A stretch of 46,191 nucleotides of DNA. Source: an uncultured Parabacteroides sp. Lineage in GTDB: Bacteria > Bacteroidota > Bacteroidia > Bacteroidales > Tannerellaceae. The translations under genes were made by a program, and so were the position numbers. Positions 16,101 through 23,330 of the stretch are shown in pieces. The notes beneath the pieces are model-generated. The model worked only from the letters and a program-made list of their open reading frames with translations, did no database searches and was not told the DNA's origin. The stretch's first letter is position 1. Every line of letters begins with the position of its first letter. The DNA lies in the NCBI GenBank assembly GCA_934718155.1, contig CAKUZF010000019.1:1-46191 (forward strand), read 5' to 3'.

Positions 16101-16489
16101 AAAAGGAAAACATACAGCGCGACGAGTTGACGGCTCGACTGATGGCCGACACGGCGGAGCGGCCCTCCGCTGCGTTGAACGCCCGAGTCATGGAGCGTTT
16201 GATGAAAGAGCGTCGCAAGGTTTATGTCTATACGGTGCGTGCGTGGCTCACGCCCCAAGGGTTGTTATGCGGCATCGTGGCCTATCTGGCGTTGGCGGGT
16301 GCGCTGCTTTGGTATCTGAGCGACCCGACCCGTTCGGAGGCCCTGCCGGGCTGTTCCGCCCTCGTGAGTCACCTTCCCGTCGTGCTTACGATAGCCACCT
16401 TCTTCTCCTGCTTCCTCCTTTTCACCACGCTCGACAAGTGGCTCGGCTGGCGGGCGCATCGCGCCGCCAGCCGATCGGCTAAGCGGTGA
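16097..16489 (+). CDS. Probable anti-sigma factor (two-span membrane protein)
   Basis: The 130-residue protein has a hydrophilic N-terminal ~45 residues (ELTARLMADTAERPSAALNARVMERL) and two hydrophobic segments (about 55-75 and 90-110). It overlaps the ECF sigma gene by 4 bp. No zinc-binding HxxxCxxC motif of ZAS-type anti-sigma factors is present, so the assignment rests on position, size and topology. The gene ends 4 bp before the convergent porin gene's end. Confidence 0.6.
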   Translation: MKKENIQRDELTARLMADTAERPSAALNARVMERLMKERRKVYVYTVRAWLTPQGLLCGIVAYLALAGALLWYLSDPTRSEALPGCSALVSHLPVVLTIATFFSCFLLFTTLDKWLGWRAHRAASRSAKR

Positions 16490-16493
16490 GCCG

Positions 16494-17714
16494 TCAGAAA
16501 GTATAGACCATCACGCCTACCACGCGATGATTGCTCACGTGGTGGGTGTGCTTCACGCGGCCCCCGTCGGCCTTGTCGGCCTGACCAAACCAGGCGGTAG
16601 AGGGCGTGTATTCTACGCCGAAGCGCCAGTGCGGCAGGTTATACGAGAGCTGCCAGTTGGTGCTGACCAGCTGGTCGACGTCCAACCCCGTGCCGTAGGT
16701 CTGCCCGACGATCGGGTTGTGGGTGCCCAAGTTCTTCAGGTAGCCCACGAAGAGGCCCGGCCGCCACTTCTTGCCATACACGATGTTCAGCCAAGTGGCC
16801 GAGTGGTGATAGGGGGCGTACTGCTGTTCGCCCGTGCGGTTGTCTATCGCCGTCACGCCGAAGCCGCCCAGCCCGCACGTATGGGTCAGGTTGGTGGCGT
16901 AGAGGGTCTTGGCGGCTATGAACCAGTTCTCGTCTTGATACTTCGCGTGCAGCTCGCCCGTGACGCCCGTCACCCGCTCGCTCACCTTGAAAATCTGCCC
17001 GTCGATGGTGGTCTGTTTGCGTGGGGTCAGCGAGAGCACGTCGACGCCGGCTCCCACTTGCCAGCCGTCGCCCTTGCGGTCGATGCCGAGGTAGAACTCC
17101 GGCACGCAGCTGTTCTTGATGTATTCCTCGCTCTTCCCGTTCGGGCCGTTCGAGAGGTATTGCAGCTGCCACACGGCGGCGGCCGTCAGCTGCCAACCCT
17201 GCGGCTGGAAGCGGTAGCGCACCAGCGGACTGCGGTTGAAGGGTTGGAAGGGCGCGCCTGTCGAGAGGTTGAGCATCTGAGGAAACACATCGCCGAAGAG
17301 CGGATGCCACGTCTGGCCCGCCAAGAGCGCGTGTTTCTCCCAGTCCAGGTTGACGTAGGCGTGGCGGATGCGCAAGGTCGCCCAGTTCGATCCCGACCCG
17401 CGGAAGTCCACCTCCAGCTTCAGCGAGCTTTGGGCGGAGCCGATGTTGGGCCCCTTCACGTCGAGCCCCAAGCGGGAGTAGAGCAGGTAGAAGTTGCCCG
17501 AGGCGGCGGCGTTCAGGTCGTTGCCGTCGGCGTCGTAGGCGTGATCTTTGGGATACAGATAGAAAAGGCCATCCACAATCTCCTGGCTGGCGCGCGATTC
17601 CACATATAGGTCGCCTCTTACTTGTCCGTAGAACGAGTAGGTAAAGGCTTTCTTTTGTGCGAACAAAGGGAGGGCTATGCTGAGCAACAGCCCGAGAATA
17701 AGGGGTTGTTTCAT
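16494..17714 (-). CDS. Outer-membrane beta-barrel (porin-like) protein
   Basis: The 406-residue protein has a cleavable signal peptide (MKQPLILGLLLSIALPLFAQ). The body has alternating polar and aromatic residues (RIRHAYVNLDWEKHALLAGQ, YGKKWRPGLFVGYLKNLG) and a C-terminal phenylalanine (VVGVMVYTF), all typical of outer-membrane barrels. The start is set at the ATG before the signal peptide; the open frame extends 37 codons further but that segment is not signal-like. The family resembles DcaP-like/putative porins of Bacteroidetes. It is convergent with the sigma/anti-sigma unit. The substrate is unknown. Confidence 0.75.
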   Translation of the reverse strand: MKQPLILGLLLSIALPLFAQKKAFTYSFYGQVRGDLYVESRASQEIVDGLFYLYPKDHAYDADGNDLNAAASGNFYLLYSRLGLDVKGPNIGSAQSSLKLEVDFRGSGSNWATLRIRHAYVNLDWEKHALLAGQTWHPLFGDVFPQMLNLSTGAPFQPFNRSPLVRYRFQPQGWQLTAAAVWQLQYLSNGPNGKSEEYIKNSCVPEFYLGIDRKGDGWQVGAGVDVLSLTPRKQTTIDGQIFKVSERVTGVTGELHAKYQDENWFIAAKTLYATNLTHTCGLGGFGVTAIDNRTGEQQYAPYHHSATWLNIVYGKKWRPGLFVGYLKNLGTHNPIVGQTYGTGLDVDQLVSTNWQLSYNLPHWRFGVEYTPSTAWFGQADKADGGRVKHTHHVSNHRVVGVMVYTF

Positions 17715-17880
17715 GATTGAAAATACACTAAATGTTTTTTGTGATCTGCTTTCTCTGCGCGAAAGTATATAATTTAGCCGATTCAGCTTGAAGAAAAGAA
17801 ATATTATTTGTTCCTTTGCCTGCAAGTTGTCTTAAATTCAGAAGACAGTTTGGTAACAGGACAGTTTAACCGTAAATGCA

Positions 17881-19242
17881 ATGAATACGAAGAAATTTTT
17901 ATTGTCAGAGAAGGATATACCAACCGCATGGTATAACATCATGGCAGATATGCCAGTAAAGCCCCGCCCCATGTTGAACCCGGCCACTAAGCAGCCGATT
18001 ACGGAAGAAGATCTTCAGCATCTCTTCTCGAAGGGTGTCTCTAAGCAGGAGTTGAACACGACCGACGCTTGGATCGAGATCCCCGAGGAGGTGCGCGACT
18101 TATATAAGGTATGGCGCCCCACGCCGTTGGTGCGTGCCTATGGTTTGGAGAAGGTGCTCGACACGCCGGCCCATATCTATTTCAAGAACGAGAGCGTCAG
18201 CCCGATTGGCTCTCACAAGCTGAACTCCGCCTTGGCGCAGGCCTACTATTGCAAGCAGGAGGGCGTGACCAACATCACCACTGAGACGGGTGCCGGCCAG
18301 TGGGGTGCGGCCCTGTCGTATGCGGCGAAGGCCTTCGGCTTGGAGCTGGCTGTCTATATGGTGAAAGTCAGCTACCACCAGAAGCCCTACCGTCGCTCCA
18401 TCATGCAGACCTTCGGCGCCCAGGTGATCGCTTCGCCCAGTATGAGCACCAAGGCTGGACGCAAGATCCTGACCGACCATCCCAACTACCAGGGCAGCCT
18501 GGGTACCGCTATCTCTGAGGCGGTAGAGCTGGCGATGCAGACCCCGAACTGTAAGTACACCTTGGGCAGCGTGCTCAACCACGTGATGCTGCATCAGACC
18601 GTGATCGGCCTCGAGGCCGAGAAGCAGATGGAGATGGCGGGCGAGTATCCCGACATCGTGATCGGCTGCTTCGGTGGCGGATCAAACTTCTCGGGCATCT
18701 CGTTCCCCTTCTTGCGCCACAAGCTGGTCGAGAACAAAGAGGTGCGCGTCATCGCCGCCGAGCCGGCTTCCTGCCCGAAGCTGACGCGTGGCCAGTTCCA
18801 GTATGACTTTGGCGACGAGGCGGGCTATACGCCGCTGATCCCGATGTACACCTTGGGCCACAACTTCGCCCCGGCCAATATCCATGCGGGCGGCTTGCGC
18901 TATCATGGCGCGGGCGCAATCGTCAGCCAGCTGATGAAAGACAAGGTGATGGAGGCGGTCGATATTCCTCAGCTCGAGACCTTCAAGGCGGCTACGCTCT
19001 TCGCGCAGTGCGAGGGCATCATCCCCGCTCCCGAGTCGTCGCACGCCATCGCTACCGCGATCCGCGAGGCCGAGCAGGCCAAGCTGGAGGGCAAGCAGAA
19101 GACCATCCTCTTCAACCTTTCCGGCCATGGTTTGATCGATATGGCGGCCTACGACCAGTATCTGGCGGGCGACCTGACCAACTATGTGGTGACCGACGAG
19201 GAGGTGGCCAACAACCTGAAGGACTTAGAGCATCTGATCTAA
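17881..19242 (+). CDS. TrpB-like PLP-dependent enzyme (TrpB2 type)
   Basis: The 453-residue homologue of the tryptophan synthase beta subunit belongs to the longer TrpB2 class. The PLP lysine lies in GSHKLNSA, followed by the substrate-loop motif ETGAGQWGAALS and the phosphate-binding GCFGGGSNFSG. Classic TrpB converts indole and serine to tryptophan with TrpA. TrpB2 proteins usually act without TrpA, perhaps salvaging indole or using serine-like substrates. No trpA or other trp gene is nearby, which supports the stand-alone type. The promoter could not be defined in 17715-17880, though a GACAGTTTGG/GACAGTTTAA repeat is visible there. Confidence 0.9.
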   Translation: MNTKKFLLSEKDIPTAWYNIMADMPVKPRPMLNPATKQPITEEDLQHLFSKGVSKQELNTTDAWIEIPEEVRDLYKVWRPTPLVRAYGLEKVLDTPAHIYFKNESVSPIGSHKLNSALAQAYYCKQEGVTNITTETGAGQWGAALSYAAKAFGLELAVYMVKVSYHQKPYRRSIMQTFGAQVIASPSMSTKAGRKILTDHPNYQGSLGTAISEAVELAMQTPNCKYTLGSVLNHVMLHQTVIGLEAEKQMEMAGEYPDIVIGCFGGGSNFSGISFPFLRHKLVENKEVRVIAAEPASCPKLTRGQFQYDFGDEAGYTPLIPMYTLGHNFAPANIHAGGLRYHGAGAIVSQLMKDKVMEAVDIPQLETFKAATLFAQCEGIIPAPESSHAIATAIREAEQAKLEGKQKTILFNLSGHGLIDMAAYDQYLAGDLTNYVVTDEEVANNLKDLEHLI

Positions 19243-19261
19243 TCCACACCCCGACGGAGGC

Positions 19262-20590
19262 ATGATGAACTGGAACCAACTTCTATCTGGCAAACGCTTC
19301 GGCATGGAGGCCTATCACGAGCGGAAGCACGAGCGCACCGATTTTCAGCGCGACTACGATCGGCTGATCTTCTCGTCGCCCTTCCGCCGGTTGCAGAACA
19401 AGACGCAGGTGTTTCCCCTTCCGGGAAACATCTTCGTCCACAACCGTCTGACCCATAGCTTAGAGGTCTCGTGCGTAGGGCGCTCTTTGGGCAACAACGT
19501 CTCGAAGGGGCTGATGCGTAAATACCAGGAGGGGAGCGTCAACTTCCCCGAGATTGGTTCCATCGTCTCTGCCGCCTGCTTGGCGCACGACATGGGGAAT
19601 CCCCCGTTCGGCCATTCGGGCGAGCGAGCTATCTCTTCTTATTTCTCCGAGGGCAACGGGCAGAAGCTCGAAGAGGCCGTTCGCCGCGAGGGCGGACGCT
19701 GGGAAGACTTCGTCCACTTCGAGGGCAACGCCAACGCCATGCGCCTGCTCTCGCATCAGTTCGTAGGCCGAAGGGCGGGCGGTTTCGCCCTGACCTATTC
19801 CACGTTGGCCTCGATCGTGAAATATCCCTACGCCTCGATCTATACCGGCCCGAAGGGGAAGTTCGGCTTCTTCCAGTCGGAAGAGGAGGGCTATATGCGC
19901 ATCGTGCAAGAGCTCGGCATCGAGCGGCAGCCCGACGCGCCCACGCGCTTCCTGCGCTATCCGTTGGTCTATCTCGTCGAGGCGGCCGACGACATTTGCT
20001 ATCAGGTGATGGACATCGAGGATGCCTACAAGCTCCATATCCTGACCAAAGACGAGGCCATCGGCCTGCTGTTGGGCTTCTTCGAGGGGGAGAAGCTGGA
20101 GCATGTCGAGCGCACCATGACGATTGTTGATGACATCAACGAGCGCATCGCCTATCTGCGCTCCTGCATCATCGGCCTTTTGGTGGAGGAATGCTCGCGG
20201 GTGTTCTTAGAGAATGAGGAGGGCATCCTGGGCGGATCGTTTCATGAGCCGCTGATCGAGTGCATCCAGCCGCATGCCAAGGCGGCCTACCAAGCCTGTT
20301 CCGCAACGGCCTACAAGAAGATCTATCGGGCCAAGGAGGTGCTCGATGTCGAACTCTCGGGTTATCGCATCTTCAGCCATCTGATCGACGTGCTGACCGA
20401 GGCGGTGATGAATCCCCGCCATGCCTACAGCAAGCTCCTCTTGCAGCGCATCCCCGAGCAATACGACGCGAATGCGCCCACCACGTATGGCAAGATCCAG
20501 TGTGTGCTCGACTATATCTCGGGCATGACCGACGTCTATGCCCTCGACCTCTATCGCAAGATCACGGGCATGAGTCTACCGGCCGTTTAA
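19262..20590 (+). CDS. dgt: HD-domain dGTP triphosphohydrolase-like protein
   Basis: The 442-residue member of the dGTPase family hydrolyses dGTP (or other dNTPs) to the nucleoside and triphosphate. The metal-binding HD motifs are present: NRLTHSLEVS (first His), CLAHDMGNPPFGHSGE (HD pair with the family's GNPPFGH) and a later YLVEAADDICYQVMDIEDA segment. Two adjacent ATG codons (19262 and 19265) could start it. It follows the TrpB-like gene by 19 bp and may be co-transcribed. Its stop codon overlaps the end of the convergent rsgA gene by 4 bp. Confidence 0.9.
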   Translation: MMNWNQLLSGKRFGMEAYHERKHERTDFQRDYDRLIFSSPFRRLQNKTQVFPLPGNIFVHNRLTHSLEVSCVGRSLGNNVSKGLMRKYQEGSVNFPEIGSIVSAACLAHDMGNPPFGHSGERAISSYFSEGNGQKLEEAVRREGGRWEDFVHFEGNANAMRLLSHQFVGRRAGGFALTYSTLASIVKYPYASIYTGPKGKFGFFQSEEEGYMRIVQELGIERQPDAPTRFLRYPLVYLVEAADDICYQVMDIEDAYKLHILTKDEAIGLLLGFFEGEKLEHVERTMTIVDDINERIAYLRSCIIGLLVEECSRVFLENEEGILGGSFHEPLIECIQPHAKAAYQACSATAYKKIYRAKEVLDVELSGYRIFSHLIDVLTEAVMNPRHAYSKLLLQRIPEQYDANAPTTYGKIQCVLDYISGMTDVYALDLYRKITGMSLPAV

Positions 20591-21519
20591 AACTCCTCTC
20601 TGTATTTTCCTTCCCACTTGTCTTCCAGGATGTTCAGGTAGCTGCGATAGCGCGAGGCGCTAATCTTGCCCGCCTCTACGGCCTTCAGCACGGCGCAGCC
20701 CGGCTCATGCCGATGGGTGCAGTTGTTGAAGCGGCAGTCGGCCGACTCCGCGAAGATCTCGGGGAAGTAGTGCGAGATCTCGGCGTCTTCCATCTCGATG
20801 GTTCCGAAGCCCTTGATGCCCGGGGTGTCGATCAGGTAGCCCCCGTTGGGCAGGGCGATCATCTCCGAGAAGGTGGTCGTGTGCATACCCTTGTTGTGAT
20901 ATTCCGATATGTCGCCCGTGCGCAGGTTTACGCCCGGCACCAGCTTGTTGATCAGCGTAGATTTCCCCACGCCCGAATGGCCCGACAGCAGGGTGATGCG
21001 CCCTTTCAGCTCGCTCTGCAGCGCCTCCAGTCCGTCGCCCTTCGTGGCGCACAGCTTGGCGCAGGGGTAGCCAATCGAGGTGTAGAGCTCGATCATCTCC
21101 TCCATCTGCCGCAGGTCGTCCTCCTCGTAGCGGTCGATCTTGTTGAACACCAGCTTCACGGGCACACGATAGGCCTCGGCGGTCGCCAGGAAGCGATCGA
21201 TAAAGATGGGAGTCGTGATCGGATAGTTCACGGTCACGATCAGCATCGCCTGGTCTAAGTTGGCGGCGATGATATGTGCCTGTTTGGAAAGGTTGGAGGC
21301 ACGTCGGATAATGTAGTTTTTGCGTTCCTCGATGGCGGTGATGAAGGCCGTCCCCTCCGAGTTAATATCGATCACCACCCGATCGCCCACGGCAATCGGG
21401 TTGGTGCTCTTGATATCTTTCAGACGGAAATTGCCTTTTATCTTACTTTCGATGTCGCGTCCATCGTCTGTACGGACGGTATACCAACTGCCCGTGTTCT
21501 TAATGACAAGTCCCTTCAT
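20587..21519 (-). CDS. rsgA: Ribosome small subunit-dependent GTPase A
   Basis: The 310-residue circularly permuted GTPase acts in late 30S assembly. The motif order is the permuted one: G4 (NKID in VFNKIDRY), then G1 GHSGVGKST, then G3 DTPG. It has an N-terminal OB-fold and a C-terminal zinc knuckle (CRFNNCTHRHEPGC). It is located 8 bp after frr on the same strand, so the two translation-related genes are likely one unit driven by the frr promoter. Confidence 0.96.
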   Translation of the reverse strand: MKGLVIKNTGSWYTVRTDDGRDIESKIKGNFRLKDIKSTNPIAVGDRVVIDINSEGTAFITAIEERKNYIIRRASNLSKQAHIIAANLDQAMLIVTVNYPITTPIFIDRFLATAEAYRVPVKLVFNKIDRYEEDDLRQMEEMIELYTSIGYPCAKLCATKGDGLEALQSELKGRITLLSGHSGVGKSTLINKLVPGVNLRTGDISEYHNKGMHTTTFSEMIALPNGGYLIDTPGIKGFGTIEMEDAEISHYFPEIFAESADCRFNNCTHRHEPGCAVLKAVEAGKISASRYRSYLNILEDKWEGKYREEF

Positions 21520-21527
21520 GCCAGTGC

Positions 21528-22091
21528 TTAGACGGTCATGATTTCTTTCTCTTTAACGGCATACAGCTCGTCCACCTTCTTTACGTATTTGTCGTGGATC
21601 TTCTGCACCTCTGCCTCGGCGTCTTTCTCAACGTCTTCGGGCACACCGTCGTTCTTCACGCTCTTCTTCAGCGCCTCGATGGCGTCGCGGCGTGCGTTGC
21701 GGATGCTCACCTTCGCGCTCTCGGCCTCGCTCTTACACTGCTTAGCCAATTGCTTACGGCGCTCCTCGGTCAGCGGAGGAATACCCAGGCGGATCACCTC
21801 GCCGTTGTTCTCCGGCGTGATGCCTACGGGCGAATCCAAGATGGCCTTCTCGATGTCGCGGATGATCTTCTTCTCCCACGGCGTGATCATGATGGTGCGT
21901 GCGTCGGGCACGGTGACGGTTGCCACGTTGGTGAGGGGCACCGGTGCGCCGTAATACATCACTTTGACGCAATCCAAGATCTTCGGATTGGCCTTACCAG
22001 CACGGATGTGAGACAGTTGCTCGTCTAAATATTCAATGGCGAAGGTCATCTTCTCCTCGCCAGCCTTGATGATTTGCTTCGTATCGCTCAT
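21528..22091 (-). CDS. frr: Ribosome recycling factor
   Basis: The 187-residue RRF dismantles post-termination 70S complexes together with EF-G. The conserved family segments RAGKANPKILDCVKVMYYG, PLTNVATVTVPDARTI and IGITPENNGEVIRL-type region are clear, and the length is standard. It is the first gene of the frr-rsgA unit; the promoter is at 22127-22134. Confidence 0.97.
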   Translation of the reverse strand: MSDTKQIIKAGEEKMTFAIEYLDEQLSHIRAGKANPKILDCVKVMYYGAPVPLTNVATVTVPDARTIMITPWEKKIIRDIEKAILDSPVGITPENNGEVIRLGIPPLTEERRKQLAKQCKSEAESAKVSIRNARRDAIEALKKSVKNDGVPEDVEKDAEAEVQKIHDKYVKKVDELYAVKEKEIMTV

Positions 22092-22126
22092 AGCACTTAA
22101 ATTGTTTTATTGCTGTAAATTGTGGT

Positions 22127-22134
22127 CAAATGTA
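22127..22134 (-). promoter_or_regulatory. -7 box of the frr promoter
   Basis: The minus strand reads TACATTTG, an exact TAnnTTTG match about 36 bp before the frr ATG. No convincing -33 element at the standard spacing was seen. Confidence 0.55.
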
Positions 22135-22233
22135 GTAAAGTTTTCCAAGTTAGCGAAATATATTGCCGCTCTCTACTCAAATTTTTTCGTAAAGCGCCCT
22201 GGTTTGCCCCATTCTTGCGCTTATCGGGCATGG

Positions 22234-22353
22234 TGGCATCGTTTGGTAGATGCGGGCTGAAAGCCCAATTTGCACTTCAGCCCAGGGCAATGCGGGGGTA
22301 AGGGATATAGAGGGTGTCGCCCTACAGGGGCAACAGAAATGCTTAGTGTGTGT
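22234..22353. repeat. Hairpin-rich direct repeat, copy 1 (degenerate)
   Basis: This 120-bp element begins TGGCATCGTTTGG and ends TTAGTGTGTGT. It contains the palindromic GGGCTGAAAGCCC and the stem GCCCTACAGGGGC. Compared with copy 2 (22618-22740) it is 3 bp shorter because the CAGGGCAACGCCCTG stem is damaged (CAGGGCAATGCGGG). It belongs to a repeat class I recognise from intergenic regions of Parabacteroides and relatives, often mis-annotated as short proteins. Confidence 0.8.
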
Positions 22354-22440
22354 CTCTTTTGCTCTTTCAGAGCGATAGGGTTGGGATATACTTGTTCCTC
22401 AGGGCGTTGCCCTGAGCTGAGTGCTTTTGCCCTTTCAGGG

Positions 22441-22613
22441 CGTGTTGCATGTCGTTGCCCTCATCGGGGCGTGTTGCATGTCGTTGCCCTCATCGGGGCG
22501 TGTTGCATGTCGTTGCCCTCATCGGGGCGTGTTTGTGTGTTGTTCTTTCTTCATGGCGTGTTTCATGTTGCTGTCCTCATGGGGCGTGTGGCGGTGTATG
22601 CGGTCGGTAGGGC
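22441..22613. repeat. 29-bp tandem repeat array, decaying to the right
   Basis: Units start at 22441, 22470, 22499 and 22528, and in degraded form at 22557 and 22585, a period of 29 bp (once 28). The first three are essentially identical (core CGTGTTGCATGTCGTTGCCC plus TCATCGGGG). There are no unique spacers between units, so this is a minisatellite and not a CRISPR array. Confidence 0.85.
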
Positions 22614-22617
22614 GTGA

Positions 22618-22740
22618 TGGCAACGTTTGGAAGATGCGGGCTGAAAGCCCAATCTGCTCTTCAGCCCAGGGCAACGCCCTGGGGGTAAGGGATATAGAGG
22701 GTGTCGCCCTACAGGGGCAATAGAAATGCTTAGTGTGTGT
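22618..22740. repeat. Hairpin-rich direct repeat, copy 2 (intact)
   Basis: This 123-bp second copy of the element at 22234-22353 is in the same orientation, with about ten differences. Its three stems are intact: GGGCTGAAAGCCC, CCAGGGCAACGCCCTGG and GCCCTACAGGGGC. The two copies bracket the 29-bp array and further small hairpins (for example CTCAGGGCGTTGCCCTGAG at 22398-22416). Confidence 0.8.
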
Positions 22741-22745
22741 TTAAG

Positions 22746-22808
22746 TCGCAAACTTACGGGAGGTTGAGCCGCAAGCTTGCGAGTAGGGGTAGTCGCATGC
22801 TTGCGAGT
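22746..22808. repeat. Three-unit 23/24-bp repeat of small palindromes
   Basis: Units start at 22746 (TCGCAAACTTACGGG), 22769 (CCGCAAGCTTGCGAG) and 22793 (TCGCATGCTTGCGAG). The second and third centre on near-perfect palindromes (CGCAAGCTTGCG, CGCATGCTTGCG); the first is degraded. Confidence 0.7.
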
Positions 22809-22858
22809 TGAGAAGTGAACAGTTATTCATTTGGAGAGGGAAAAACAGCTGGGAAAAC

Positions 22859-23001
22859 CTTGCCGACGAACGCAAAAAACGTTGCCCGTCGTTGTGAAAA
22901 ACGTTGCCCGTCGCTGTAGAAAACCATGGGCGTGGAAATATAAAACCATGGGCGTGGAAAATCAACGCAACGGGCAACGAAATTTACGCGAATCGGGAAG
23001 G
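22859..23001. repeat. 22-bp phased repeat array, locus A
   Basis: Units keep an exact 22-bp phase at about 22859, 22881, 22903, 22925, 22947, 22969 and 22991. Each has a G/C-rich 10-bp core followed by ~12 bp of A-rich DNA. The core changes from GTTGCCCGTC (two units) to CATGGGCGTG (two units) to AACGGGCAAC, so the last is in inverted orientation to the first. The same cores and phase occur at 45521-45696. Confidence 0.8.
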
Positions 23002-23063
23002 CCTTCTTGCTTCCGAACATGCAATACGTGGCGTGCTGTTGGTGTTGTTGCGAAACGGAGGGA

Positions 23064-23115
23064 AAACTAACAAGTCTGTAAGTAACAACTTTGTTAGTTA
23101 CAGACTTGTTTGTTT
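23064..23115. repeat. Long inverted repeat (25-nt arms, 2-nt loop)
   Basis: Arms 23064-23088 and 23091-23115 are complementary except for two positions, with loop CT. The inner 20-nt arms begin AACAAGTCTGTAA. Neither strand has a T-run directly after the stem, so it is not a typical intrinsic terminator. It lies beyond the terminator of the large minus-strand gene. Confidence 0.85.
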
Positions 23116-23137
23116 GGCAGGGAAAAGGGGAATGTAT

Positions 23138-23178
23138 ATAAAAAAGAAAGCCGTTGGGGAATCCCCAGCGGCTTTCTT
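23138..23178 (-). terminator. Terminator of the DUF6383-type gene
   Basis: On the minus strand a 17-bp stem (arms 23178-23162 and 23160-23144, one G-U pair) is followed by TTTTTT. It lies about 150 nt after the stop codon at 23331, giving a long 3' UTR that contains two related ~22-bp segments (23192-23215 and 23251-23272). Confidence 0.85.
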
Positions 23179-23330
23179 GTTGTGAACACCTTTCGACTCT
23201 CGCGAGCTTAGTTGGTTTTATTTTTATAACATAATTCTCATTCCCGCTTGTTCGCTCTCGCAAGTTACTTGGCCTTTGGAGGCCGCACGGGTAGAGTTTA
23301 TTCTATCTATATTGTTATTCGGTAATTTAC

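Larger units (their letters stand above)
22092..23330. other. Repeat-rich intergenic region without credible genes
   Basis: This 1.24-kb gap lies between frr and the large surface-protein gene. It contains, in order: the frr promoter; two ~120-bp hairpin-rich direct repeats flanking a 29-bp tandem array; a 23/24-bp array; a 22-bp phased array; a 25-bp-arm hairpin; and the terminator of the downstream minus-strand gene. Open frames here are short and repetitive and encode peptides that follow the repeats, so I call none of them genes. Confidence 0.75.

Noticed and set aside
16527..17609. 360-residue plus-strand open frame opposite the porin gene
   Set aside because: It is a shadow frame; the minus-strand frame has a signal peptide, barrel pattern and terminal Phe.
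22441..22613. 29-bp repeats resembling a CRISPR array
   Set aside because: Repeat units abut directly with no unique spacers, later units decay progressively, and no cas genes are in the window. It is a minisatellite.
22270..22751. Short Cys/His-rich open frames across the 29-bp and 120-bp repeats
   Set aside because: The encoded peptides simply follow the DNA repeats, occur on both strands and match a known type of spurious annotation in repeat DNA.
22823..23263. 146-residue minus-strand open frame downstream of the surface-protein gene
   Set aside because: It crosses the terminator, the long hairpin and the 22-bp array and shows no domain-like composition.
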